Assembly: GCA_028533045.1 (NCBI GenBank)
Contig: JAQQAP010000023.1
Coordinates: 1 to 64,000 of the forward strand
DNA length: 64,000 nt
Direction: 5' to 3'
Source of the DNA: Spirochaetales bacterium
Lineage (GTDB): Bacteria; Spirochaetota; Spirochaetia; DSM-2461
Of this stretch, positions 25,744 through 34,304 are shown in pieces. A program made the position numbers and the translations under genes. The first letter of the stretch is position 1, and the number at the start of each line of letters is the position of its first letter. Under the pieces are notes generated by a model. The model was not told the DNA's origin. It saw only the letters and a list, made by a program, of their open reading frames with translations, and did not search any database.

Positions 25744-27276
25744 ATGGAAGAGAGCAAGCTGAACATCAAAGAGAGAATTGAGGTCCTCATTCGGGCCCGT
25801 TATCCCTTAATAAACATCGTTTCCAGCGAGGAAAAGCGGGTGGAGGATACGATCAAGGCCATCGCCCGGACCCGGGGGAAACGCTATTTTATCTGGTCCG
25901 TTACCAAGGGACTTGAGTCGGACGACGGCAGTTGCGCCGCCGATTTGCGTGAACCGATTAAAGCATTGGATCATATTCTGGAAGGGGACGTGAACGGCAT
26001 TTTCCTCCTTAAGGACTTTCATCCCTTTTTAAACGATCCGGTGGTCGTAAGAAAGGTTCGGGACATCGCCCGGGAGCTTAAGACAACCATGAAGAACGTG
26101 GTTATGCTTTCTCCTATTCTTAAGGTTCCCATGGATGTGGAAAAGGAAGTTACCATCGTGGACTTTGACCTGCCCGGCAAGGAAACCTTAGGGCAGATTA
26201 TCGATGATATTACAGCCACCCTTACCGACAAGGGACGGGTCTGGTCCGGCGGTGTTACCCGGGAAAAGGTGGTGGAAGCCGCCCTGGGACTTACCGCAGA
26301 GGAAGCGGAGAACGTTTTTGCCAAGTCTCTGGTACAGACCGGCGGCTTTGACATCCCCGTAATACTTTCCGAAAAGGAGCAGATCATTCGCAAGTCCGGC
26401 GTACTGGAGTACTACCGGGCCCATGAGGAGATGGCCGAAGTAGGGGGGCTGGAAAACCTTAAGCACTGGCTCAACAAGAGAAGCCAGGCCTTTACCAAAG
26501 AGGCCCGGGAATTCGGCCTGCCCGAGCCCAAGGGAATCCTTATGATAGGTATTCCCGGTTGTGGTAAGTCCCTTACAGCCAAGGCGGTGAGTTCCCTGTG
26601 GCAACTCCCTCTCCTGCGCCTGGACGTGGGCAAGGTCTTCTCCAGCCTGGTCGGTTCCAGTGAAGAGAACGTTCGCAAGGCGATTCAGACCGCCGAATCC
26701 ATCGCCCCCTCCATCCTTTGGCTGGACGAGCTGGAGAAGGGCTTTTCCGGCATCGGCTCCTCCGGCAGTTCCGACGGGGGGACATCGGCCCGTGTCTTTG
26801 GGACCTTCCTTACCTGGCTTCAGGAAAAGACGAGCCCCGTATTCGTGGTGGCCACCAGTAATAATATCTCCCAGCTCCCGCCGGAACTCCTCCGAAAAGG
26901 CCGTTTTGACGAGATTTTCTTTATTGACCTCCCCAACCGGGAAGAGCGGAAGGAGATCTTTCGCATCCACCTTAAAAAGCGAAATAGGGACCCGGAAAAC
27001 TACGATCTGGAAGAATTGGCCCGCCTGTGTCGGGGCTACTCCGGTTCGGAAATAGAAGAAGTGGTCATAAGCGCCCTCTACGATGCCTTCGATAAGGGAC
27101 TGGATATCAATCAGCCTATCCTGAACGAGGCGGTAGGCACCATGATACCTCTCTCCCAGACCATGAGTGAGGAGATCAAGAACATCCGCAACTGGGCGGA
27201 CCTAAGAGCGCGCAAGGCCAGTGAAGTCAGCTTTACCGACGAGGAAGAGTCGGCCCGAAAACTGGAAATGGTATAA
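25744..27276 (+). CDS. Ycf46-type AAA ATPase
   Basis: The 510 residues have the Ycf46 layout. A degenerate N-terminal ATPase-like half comes first ([20 protein letters not shown] pattern, [21 protein letters not shown]). An intact AAA module follows with Walker A GIPGCGKS near 270, Walker B LWLDELEK near 327, and [14 protein letters not shown] near 385. Ycf46 proteins occur in cyanobacteria and plastids. Classical eCIS encode a different AAA ATPase (Afp15) needed for assembly. This is the only ATPase in the locus, so it may play that part. The C terminus overlaps nothing, and DUF2997 follows after 10 bases. Confidence 0.9.
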   Translation: MEESKLNIKERIEVLIRARYPLINIVSSEEKRVEDTIKAIARTRGKRYFIWSVTKGLESDDGSCAADLREPIKALDHILEGDVNGIFLLKDFHPFLNDPVVVRKVRDIARELKTTMKNVVMLSPILKVPMDVEKEVTIVDFDLPGKETLGQIIDDITATLTDKGRVWSGGVTREKVVEAALGLTAEEAENVFAKSLVQTGGFDIPVILSEKEQIIRKSGVLEYYRAHEEMAEVGGLENLKHWLNKRSQAFTKEAREFGLPEPKGILMIGIPGCGKSLTAKAVSSLWQLPLLRLDVGKVFSSLVGSSEENVRKAIQTAESIAPSILWLDELEKGFSGIGSSGSSDGGTSARVFGTFLTWLQEKTSPVFVVATSNNISQLPPELLRKGRFDEIFFIDLPNREERKEIFRIHLKKRNRDPENYDLEELARLCRGYSGSEIEEVVISALYDAFDKGLDINQPILNEAVGTMIPLSQTMSEEIKNIRNWADLRARKASEVSFTDEEESARKLEMV

Positions 27277-27286
27277 GGAGAGAGTC

Positions 27287-27496
27287 ATGGCAGAAAAACA
27301 GGAAATGGAAATAACGATTGGTAAGGACGGCCAGGTTCAGATACATGTTCAGGGAGTGGACGGCAAGTCCTGTATGGAGCTCACCAAGGACCTGGAAGAC
27401 GCTCTGGGGCTTGTTACCACCCGGGAGAAGACGGGGGACTATTTTAAGGAAGAGAAGGTTTCGGAAGGTCATGTCTCTCTGGGAGAAGCTGAATGA
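27287..27496 (+). CDS. DUF2997 protein
   Basis: The ATG at 27287 follows AAGGAG and gives 69 residues. The sequence ITIGKDGQVQIHVQGVDG then KSCMELTKDLEDALG is the DUF2997 pattern. DUF2997 genes are commonly found beside DUF1257 and Ycf46 genes in cyanobacteria. Finding all three in one injection-system operon supports a conserved functional module. Its stop overlaps the next start (ATGA). Confidence 0.85.
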   Translation: MAEKQEMEITIGKDGQVQIHVQGVDGKSCMELTKDLEDALGLVTTREKTGDYFKEEKVSEGHVSLGEAE

Positions 27497-28239
27497 TTTT
27501 CCAGGGACCGGGAAATCTCCCTCTTATCAATACCTATCTTGAAAAACCGGGCCCCCTGGATAATTGGCAGCTCAACGGGGGGGACTTTTCCGGTCTGACC
27601 CTAAAGGAACGGGAGGTGAATCGTCTTAGTTGCGAGCGGGCTTTTTTAAATGAAACTCGCTGGGAAAACTGTTCCCTTAAGCGCCCCGAATTCCGGCAAT
27701 GCAGCCTGGAAGGATCGGTTTTTACGGAATCCCTCCTGGAGGAGCCCCTTTTTGTTAGTTGCCAGCTGCGGGAAAGCTACTGGAAGAATCTCTCCTTAAA
27801 CGGCGGAGTCCTTCGGGGTTGTACTGCTCCGCGCTTAACAATGGAGAGCTGCCGCTTACGCCGTTTTTCCCTTCATGAACCGGAAATAAGTCGAGCCCGG
27901 TTCAGCCGCCTGGCCGTGGTGGCCTCCCTTTTTACGGCGGTCCACGAATCGGGAGTAACCGGTTTGAGAAAAAGCGAAGTGGAGAACAGTCTTTTTATTA
28001 ACTGCCGCTTCTCGGGAACTTTCTTTTCCTCCTCTGTCCTGCGAAACAGCGTTTTTATAGGCTGTCGATTTGTAGAGACCGACTGGGACCTGGTGGAGAG
28101 GGATAATTGCCACTTTGCCGACTGCGAAGGAATCCCCCGGGAAGAGAGTCATATGAACAAGAAAAGAAGCGAAGCCCCCGGCCCTAAAGGTGGCTGGAAC
28201 CGATTCGCCCAGGAGGTACTGAATGAACGAGAGAAATAG
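27493..28239 (+). CDS. Pentapeptide-repeat-like protein
   Basis: The 248-residue protein is built of irregular five-residue steps with leucine, phenylalanine or cysteine at the centre, for example NCSLKRPEFRQCSLEGSVF and NSLFINCRFSGTFF. This predicts a right-handed beta-helix across about residues 30-215. The last 30 residues (SEAPGPKGGWNRFAQEVL) form a charged tail. Repeats are less regular than in DNA-mimic pentapeptide proteins. It is translationally coupled to DUF2997 and might be a scaffold of the device. Function unknown. Confidence 0.7.
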   Translation: MIFQGPGNLPLINTYLEKPGPLDNWQLNGGDFSGLTLKEREVNRLSCERAFLNETRWENCSLKRPEFRQCSLEGSVFTESLLEEPLFVSCQLRESYWKNLSLNGGVLRGCTAPRLTMESCRLRRFSLHEPEISRARFSRLAVVASLFTAVHESGVTGLRKSEVENSLFINCRFSGTFFSSSVLRNSVFIGCRFVETDWDLVERDNCHFADCEGIPREESHMNKKRSEAPGPKGGWNRFAQEVLNEREK

Positions 28240-28594
28240 TAATGTGCGATCCTCTTTGGAGGAACTGGACAAGGATGTCCTTATTGACGGTTTTAGCCTG
28301 CTCTACGACGAATTCAAAGAAGATGCCCGAACCGTGCAGGAGGCCATCCCCTCTGCGGCTGCGGAACCGGAGATCCCCAACTTCGTGAGCCTGATCCTCT
28401 ACCTCAAGGGCAAATATAAATTTGACGAATTGAACGACATCGTCGTGGAAGGGGGCCGGGTCTTTTTTAAGCGGGGCGGACGGCGTATAGAACTGAGCCG
28501 GGAAGAAGAGGAAGCCGTGGCACCGCCTCCCGCCGCAGAACCCAACGCGGATGAGTCCGCCGGCGGCCGATTCGGTCGATTGGAGCTGAACTGA
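28223..28594 (+). CDS. Small acidic protein of unknown function
   Basis: 123 residues with a helical N terminus (SSLEELDKDVLIDGFSLLYD), a compact middle containing FKRGGRRIELS, and a flexible proline/alanine/glutamate-rich tail. It starts after AGGAGG inside the end of the pentapeptide-like gene and ends with a TGATG coupling to the next gene. I do not recognise it. The position among small tail-assembly genes suggests an assembly helper. Confidence 0.65.
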   Translation: MNERNSNVRSSLEELDKDVLIDGFSLLYDEFKEDARTVQEAIPSAAAEPEIPNFVSLILYLKGKYKFDELNDIVVEGGRVFFKRGGRRIELSREEEEAVAPPPAAEPNADESAGGRFGRLELN

Positions 28595-28788
28595 TGAGTG
28601 ATATTAAAGCCTATCTTTTTGTAAATAAAAGTACGGGAAGCCTGGAATTCAAAGACTTTCCCTATCCCGAACGGGAGCAGGAACTCCTTCAGCACATCTA
28701 TTCGGAGTACGCCTTCGAACCGCTGGATCGGACCACCCTGGAGAAAATGAACCGCACCGTAGCCGATAAAATGGAGGCCTGGACATGA
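28594..28788 (+). CDS. Small protein of unknown function, 64 residues
   Basis: A short frame (MSDIKAYLFVNKSTGSLEF ... MNRTVADKMEAWT) coupled at both ends: TGATG with the previous stop and ATGA with the following start. Such tight packing makes it a real gene. No family is recognised. Confidence 0.65.
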   Translation: MSDIKAYLFVNKSTGSLEFKDFPYPEREQELLQHIYSEYAFEPLDRTTLEKMNRTVADKMEAWT

Positions 28789-29519
28789 GAGAAAAGGAAG
28801 TACATTTTACCCTGCCCCTGGGCCTGACCGACGAAAAGGGCGTGCTCCACAGAAAAGGCACCATGCGGCCGGTCACCGCCGAAGACGAACTCATGCTCAT
28901 GGAGGCAAACGGAGTCAAGTTCAACGACCGTCAGCGGGACCTGGAACTGCTTGCCCGGCTCATCACCGAACTGGGCAGCCTTAAGAAAGTCGACTCTGAA
29001 ACCCTGGAAGAACTCTTTGAAGCGGACTTCATCTACCTGCAAATGCTCTTTAACAGCCTGAATGAAGAGGGCACCGTCAGCTACGCCTGCCCCCGCTGCG
29101 GCACCAAGAATCAGCTTAACATGGCCTCCCTTTTTGAAAAGGCCGGAGGGGAGGAGAGAAAGGAGAGCGTCCGCTTCCGCCTGCCCCACGGATCGGGCCT
29201 CAAACCGGAGATGGGAACCAAAGTACAGGGCACCATGGACATGGCCCGCTGCCGGGACTTCATAACCTTGTACCGCGATTCCCGAACACGGGACAACCCC
29301 AGCTGGTTCTACGTAGGCCTCATGACCCGGTGCGTCAAAAAACTGGGAGCGGAAAAATCGGTGAATAACAGCGTCATAACCAAACTGAACCCCAGGGACT
29401 TCGCCTTTCTGGTAGACCTGTTTAACGAACTGAACAACGGCGTCATAAGACGGGTCACAGACCAATGCCGCTGCGGAGAAGAAAACCGGGTGGAGCTCCA
29501 TCTCCCGGGGGAAGTATAA
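28785..29519 (+). CDS. Phage-tail-assembly-like protein with zinc-binding cysteines
   Basis: The 244 residues resemble the tail/baseplate assembly proteins of T4-like and eCIS clusters (MRPVTAEDELMLMEANGVKF, RDLELLARLITELGSL, KLNPRDFAFLVDLFNELN). Two cysteine pairs, CPRCG near residue 105 and CRCGEEN near the end, could hold a zinc ion. T4 gp26/gp28-like chaperones help mount the hub. It directly precedes the DUF6760 gene, the order usual in related loci. Confidence 0.7.
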   Translation: MREKEVHFTLPLGLTDEKGVLHRKGTMRPVTAEDELMLMEANGVKFNDRQRDLELLARLITELGSLKKVDSETLEELFEADFIYLQMLFNSLNEEGTVSYACPRCGTKNQLNMASLFEKAGGEERKESVRFRLPHGSGLKPEMGTKVQGTMDMARCRDFITLYRDSRTRDNPSWFYVGLMTRCVKKLGAEKSVNNSVITKLNPRDFAFLVDLFNELNNGVIRRVTDQCRCGEENRVELHLPGEV

Positions 29520-29719
29520 GCCGCCTCACCGGAGACATTTACGGAGAGGCGGCCCATCTGGCCTACTATTTTCACTGGAGCCGGACGGAAATCATGGCCA
29601 TGAGCCGAAGAGAGAGGCGCTTGTGGCTGAACCAACTAAGCCGCATAAACGGAAGCATAACCGGCGACACGAACCGGTTTATCCAGGGCATGCTGGCAAG
29701 TAGAGGAGAAGAGGGATGA
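29465..29719 (+). CDS. DUF6760-like small tail protein
   Basis: The diagnostic stretch IYGEAAHLAYYFHWSRTEI followed by SRRERRLWLNQLSRI matches the small DUF6760 proteins found beside tail-assembly genes in eCIS and phage loci. The ATG at 29465 would overlap the preceding gene by 55 bases. The conserved part only starts near residue 18, just after GGGGGA at about 29508-29513, so a later non-ATG start is possible. The stop overlaps the next ATG by four bases. Confidence 0.7.
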   Translation: MPLRRRKPGGAPSPGGSISRLTGDIYGEAAHLAYYFHWSRTEIMAMSRRERRLWLNQLSRINGSITGDTNRFIQGMLASRGEEG

Positions 29720-32700
29720 TTGAAGAACTAACAGGCTATTTTTCCGAAGATTACTACAAGGAGCAGGACGAGAAAATCGTCGAGGCCATGAAAGACTATG
29801 AAGAAGGCCGAGCCCTGCCCGGGGAAGAAGGAATTCAGCTTAAGGAAAAGGCCCGCCGGGAACTGGAAAGCCAACTCGTCTCCTCCGGCCAGGCCGAAGC
29901 GGACACCGTCTTTATAAACCCGGAAGAGTTCTTCCCCGAAGGCCAAAGGGACGAAGAGAAAATCGAAGAGTTCCGCCGGGAAATGACCCGAAGCCACGCA
30001 GGGCAGCAGATGCTCTGGAGCTTTGCGGGGACCACGGGAAGCTTCACCGTTCTCACGGAAAAACAGCTGGAAAGCTTTGGCCGTGACCTGGATTCTCTCA
30101 AGCCCGCCGCTCTACGAAGACAGGACGCTCAAAAGAAAACCAAACCCACCCCGGGCACCGTCCCCCTCTACCTCTACGGGGACGGAAGCTCCAGCCAGAC
30201 CTACCAAAAAAGCAAAGCCAAACTCTCCTTTGACCGCTGCCGTGACAAAAGCGGCTTTAACTGGAACCAGAGAGAATACGACCCCAACTACAGCGTGGAG
30301 AAGCAGGGCTGGTTCGGGGGACTGAATCAGGAAGAAGTGTGGGAGGCCGTGGAAACTGCCTCCGCTCCCGGTGACCCTTCCATTCCCGGTCAAAGCGCCC
30401 CCAAAAGGGAAATCGAGCTGATCAACACCCTGGACGGGGCCCTTATCTTTGACACGGCCCTGCTCCTGTGCGGCCCGGAAGAGGAGGAGTACTATTACAA
30501 CCTGGACGGAGAACTCTATGGGGCTGTTAAGACCGATAGGGCTGCCACTGTCGCCCGGCTCAAGGAGAGCTTGAAAGGCGAAGCTCCCGTAGGAATCGTA
30601 CTGCCGGGCGGGGTTGATGAAGCGACCCGTAAAACCTATGACGATTTGCTGGTTGAGTTGGGCGGTAGGAAGGAAGATGCTACCGCGAAGGGCGCGAAAA
30701 GAAGAGAAGAGCGCGAAAAGGGGGAAAGGGATATTACCCCTCGTGTTTTTTTAGAAACGGAAGAGGGGTGGCAGACCCTTTTGGCGGAAGATCGTGTACA
30801 GCGGGATGAGCTGGAACAGGCCACATTGACCTTGGGAGCGGCTACACGGCTGCGCCAGAGCGGGGTAGAGGAAGAGGCCATTGAAGAGTTCCTGAGTGAG
30901 GACATAGCTTCCATAGAAGTGCCTCTTAACCCCTTTGTGGAGGCAGACAGAGCTATTCTTTTGGCAGAAAGCCTTTCCTCAGTAGAAAAAGAGAAGCAAG
31001 AGACCATAAAAACAAGCGTTGATAGCTGGTTTGACGAGAAAGCCCGGGAGATAGGGGCGGAGGAAATGGTTCATGTCCTTCCCTCTCTCCTAGCCGCCCT
31101 GCCGGTTCTAGTCGTAGCTCTGGAAAATGGTGTTGGGAGTGAAGCGGTATTGGATGAAGCTTTTAACTTGGGAACGTCGACTCTTTCTCCTGAAGAAACA
31201 CCTGCTCCAAGTCCCGCCTCAAAGGTGACATTCAACGGGCGGGTGACACTGGAAGAGCTAAGTCGTGGTATGACACCTTGGGGAGCCTCAAAAACCGCTT
31301 CTTTAACCCCGGACTTCTTCCGGGAAGAAAGCCGCACACAAACCGCGCAAACAGCCGGTCTGAAAGAAGGTGAAATCCTTTCTTTGGCCGAGGCCGTTGA
31401 AAGACTCAACATGCCCCCCATGGACAGAAAAGAGTTTAACAAACGAATGGCCTCTGCCCTAAGCCACTACCGCACCGTCCAAACCAGCACAGGCATGACC
31501 GTAAGCGATCTAGTTTCCACCGTGGACAGCATTACCATGAAACGGCCCGATGCGAAGAGATTGGGAAGCAAGGATATTTACTTTGAAGAAAGCCTGGGAG
31601 AATTGTTAGCCAAGGGAAGGACAACGGAAATACCTACCAAGACCGTAAACCGGGAAGAGTTATTCCAGCCGGTATTGGCGGAAGTGCCCGCAGTCGGAGA
31701 GTTTTTCCAAACTCCCGAAATAGTCTCTAGTACAGATTCTTACCTTGAAGTACTTCCCACCCTTAACCACGCTTCTACCCTCTCTCTAACGGAAGGACTT
31801 CTCGCCGCCTTCGCCCAACCGGTAGAAGAGGCCCAGCCTCTGAGTGAGCGGCAGCTGAGCGGCCTGATCAAACTCTATGAATCGGTAGGGGCCACACAAG
31901 AAACCGCCCAAGCCGCCGTAGACCAGTGGCAACAAGCCCGGTTTACACCGGAAGAGTATAAAGCGGTAAGGAATAACTTAAAGAAGAAGTTGCAGAACGA
32001 GGCAGCCAAGAGAAAACGGGTTATGTCAGAAAGTACCCTTGCCTCAACCACCACAGCAGGAAACACTCCCGTACTCAACAACCCTCTGGAACTGACAGAC
32101 AAGCTCCTGACAACTCTCGCCATGAATCCCTCCCCGGAAGCCCAGCCCTTACGACAGGCAGAAATCGCCGACCTTGATAGAGTCTACCGCCATGCAGGAA
32201 CCCAGCAGGAAGCTATTCGCACAGCTTTGAAGAAATGGGAGCAAGTCAAGTTTACCCCGGAAGAGTTTAAGGCAGTAAGGGATAATTTGGAGAAGCAGTT
32301 GAAGCCTGTTTCAGCGATTAAAGCCGGTAACGAAGCTCTTTCCGCTAGTTCAATACCCGGACATCGTGGAGCCGGTGATATTAATTCCGTTTTAGCCGCT
32401 TCCCAATTTACACCGGAAGAGAAGAAAGCCGTACAGGCCGTAATGGAAGCTTACCGTGCGGAAGAAAGCCATGGCAGCTCTAGCAGTATAGCTAATATGA
32501 ACCATCCTATGAGCAATGAAGCCTTGATGCCTCTGGTAAGTCAGGCCCTGGCCGGGCAGTGGGGCTGGGTGCCTGCTTCTGTGAGGCCGATGATGAGTCG
32601 GGCGGTGGGGAGAACTTCACGGGCAGGAAAGTCATTCTCCACACCCACAAGACCATCTATAAACTCACAAAGGACAATACAAACAATATTAAGCGAGGCT

Positions 32701-33492
32701 CAAAGGGAAGTCGCTCATAGTTCATTTCCTGTGGGACACACTTCTACCGCTTCAAGTCTCCAACCTGTCACCAGACAGCTCCCCGTGGAGAAAGCCCCGG
32801 CCTTAGCTTTCAGAAACGCTTACAAAAAGCTTGGTTACCGGGTTAATCCGCAAAGAGGGCAGAATCTTCCCATTCACACACAGTCCGCCGGAACAGCATT
32901 AGCCGGAGTAATGCCCTCTCAAGCCTCTTCTTTTGAGGGTAACTCTTTTATACCCCCGGCGGTAGCACAGGTCTTGAGAAAGGAGTTGGGTGCACTGAGT
33001 GGGATAAGAACAACACCACAAGCCCCAGTCAAACCGACAGTCCAGGCGGTGGTTCAGAAGGATAGTTATAATAGTGCCCATAATATGGCCCATCCCATTA
33101 TGGGCGGAGCCGCAGGAATGACCGGTTTTAACGGGGGCCAGGGATTTCCCGGACAGCCGGGTGGCATGGCTATGGGGAATATCTCTCATGAGAATCCTTT
33201 TGCCTCGCATGGTAATTCTATCCCGGGAATGCCGCCGGGGATGACTGCGAATAAGAGTTTGCCGGGAAATAGTAGTAATCCTTTGAGCCGGATGGAACGG
33301 ATAAATCAAAATTATGAGCAAGATAAGGCCAGCCTGGGGCAGGGCGAGCAGAGGATGCTGGCCCGGAGCGAGAGCCATTCTGTGGGGCATGCCGGAGGGA
33401 ATCGTCAATTCGATAGCATTGAATCTGAACGAAGACTGAGCAGCGAACTCCTGATAGAAATGAAAGAAGATTTTGATCTTTCGGAGGCATAA
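29716..33492 (+). CDS. Large tape-measure candidate with internal repeats
   Basis: This 1,258-residue protein occupies the position of the tape-measure gene (Afp14) in eCIS loci. It has no signal peptide. Two related blocks lie at about residues 690-760 and 795-860, sharing LTEGLLAAF / LTDKLLTTL, a QEA/QETAQAA helix, and FTPEEYKAVRNNLKKKL / FTPEEFKAVRDNLEKQL. A third partial copy (QFTPEEKKAVQAVMEAY) follows near 895. The C-terminal quarter is rich in Gly, Met, Pro, Ser and Asn (GGQGFPGQPGGMAMGN) and looks disordered. Classical tape measures are more uniformly helical, so it could alternatively be a cargo-loading or surface protein. Confidence 0.55.
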   Translation: MIEELTGYFSEDYYKEQDEKIVEAMKDYEEGRALPGEEGIQLKEKARRELESQLVSSGQAEADTVFINPEEFFPEGQRDEEKIEEFRREMTRSHAGQQMLWSFAGTTGSFTVLTEKQLESFGRDLDSLKPAALRRQDAQKKTKPTPGTVPLYLYGDGSSSQTYQKSKAKLSFDRCRDKSGFNWNQREYDPNYSVEKQGWFGGLNQEEVWEAVETASAPGDPSIPGQSAPKREIELINTLDGALIFDTALLLCGPEEEEYYYNLDGELYGAVKTDRAATVARLKESLKGEAPVGIVLPGGVDEATRKTYDDLLVELGGRKEDATAKGAKRREEREKGERDITPRVFLETEEGWQTLLAEDRVQRDELEQATLTLGAATRLRQSGVEEEAIEEFLSEDIASIEVPLNPFVEADRAILLAESLSSVEKEKQETIKTSVDSWFDEKAREIGAEEMVHVLPSLLAALPVLVVALENGVGSEAVLDEAFNLGTSTLSPEETPAPSPASKVTFNGRVTLEELSRGMTPWGASKTASLTPDFFREESRTQTAQTAGLKEGEILSLAEAVERLNMPPMDRKEFNKRMASALSHYRTVQTSTGMTVSDLVSTVDSITMKRPDAKRLGSKDIYFEESLGELLAKGRTTEIPTKTVNREELFQPVLAEVPAVGEFFQTPEIVSSTDSYLEVLPTLNHASTLSLTEGLLAAFAQPVEEAQPLSERQLSGLIKLYESVGATQETAQAAVDQWQQARFTPEEYKAVRNNLKKKLQNEAAKRKRVMSESTLASTTTAGNTPVLNNPLELTDKLLTTLAMNPSPEAQPLRQAEIADLDRVYRHAGTQQEAIRTALKKWEQVKFTPEEFKAVRDNLEKQLKPVSAIKAGNEALSASSIPGHRGAGDINSVLAASQFTPEEKKAVQAVMEAYRAEESHGSSSSIANMNHPMSNEALMPLVSQALAGQWGWVPASVRPMMSRAVGRTSRAGKSFSTPTRPSINSQRTIQTILSEAQREVAHSSFPVGHTSTASSLQPVTRQLPVEKAPALAFRNAYKKLGYRVNPQRGQNLPIHTQSAGTALAGVMPSQASSFEGNSFIPPAVAQVLRKELGALSGIRTTPQAPVKPTVQAVVQKDSYNSAHNMAHPIMGGAAGMTGFNGGQGFPGQPGGMAMGNISHENPFASHGNSIPGMPPGMTANKSLPGNSSNPLSRMERINQNYEQDKASLGQGEQRMLARSESHSVGHAGGNRQFDSIESERRLSSELLIEMKEDFDLSEA

Positions 33493-33494
33493 GA

Positions 33495-34304
33495 ATGGGT
33501 GAGAGAAACCGTTTATCACGATATCTTTCGGATTTAACCGACCGCTATGCATATTACAAGTTGCAGAAAAGTGAAATTGAGTATCAATATGGCTATCGTT
33601 CGGAACAGTATAAGGGTCATCATGCCATAAAGGTTCAGCCCTGGATGGTAGATAGAGTTTTCCCCCTAGATTCAGCTCTTTTAAGCCGAATGGAAGTTCT
33701 CTTTGATTATGATTTCAAATCCGTTCGTATTCATCTAGGCCCGGTTGCCGAGAGTGTCACTTCACAGCAAGGTGCCAGTGCTGTAACCATGGGAAGTGAT
33801 ATTTATTTTTCCGAAGGAGCTTTTGAACCTCATAAAGAGCAAGGTCTTGTACTTCTTGCCCATGAATTGGAACATGTTAAACAGTTTGCTTCCGGAAGAT
33901 CACCCCTCAACGATGAAGACAGAGCTTCTTTGGAAGGGGAAGCCTATCGTTTAGAAACAATGATAAAAGACAATTTTCATAATCTTGAGCCTTCCAGCTT
34001 GGATTCAGGATTAGGGGGTAATTTTTCATCCAAAGGACAGGGCGGAGAGCTTCATAGAAGTAAAGGCTCGGGAGCGCCTGATTTGCTTGAAGACTTTATC
34101 AATCAGCCTCGATATAAAATGGTTGAAGTCGTTATGGAGAATACGGGAAGCCGGTATAATATATCTCCCAACACACTAAAAATGATTCAAAGAGAAGTTC
34201 TAGAGGCCTTCCAAGCAGATCTACAATACCGTTTTTCCCAAGCCACAGAAGAAGAAAAGCGGGAAATCGCCTCCAAATTAATGTCCGGAGGCTACGGACT
34301 ATGA
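33495..34304 (+). CDS. Stand-alone DUF4157 (eCIS core) protein
   Basis: Residues 50-135 form the DUF4157 domain: IHLGPVAESVTSQQGASA, YFSEGAF, and the zinc-type motif HELEH near residue 123 followed by VKQ. In most eCIS this domain is the leader at the N terminus of effectors. Here it ends in its own 269-residue protein with a helical C-terminal domain. The next gene, a candidate effector, overlaps its stop by four bases, so leader and toxin appear to be split into two coupled proteins. HExxH suggests protease activity, perhaps self-processing, but this is untested. Confidence 0.85.
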   Translation: MGERNRLSRYLSDLTDRYAYYKLQKSEIEYQYGYRSEQYKGHHAIKVQPWMVDRVFPLDSALLSRMEVLFDYDFKSVRIHLGPVAESVTSQQGASAVTMGSDIYFSEGAFEPHKEQGLVLLAHELEHVKQFASGRSPLNDEDRASLEGEAYRLETMIKDNFHNLEPSSLDSGLGGNFSSKGQGGELHRSKGSGAPDLLEDFINQPRYKMVEVVMENTGSRYNISPNTLKMIQREVLEAFQADLQYRFSQATEEEKREIASKLMSGGYGL

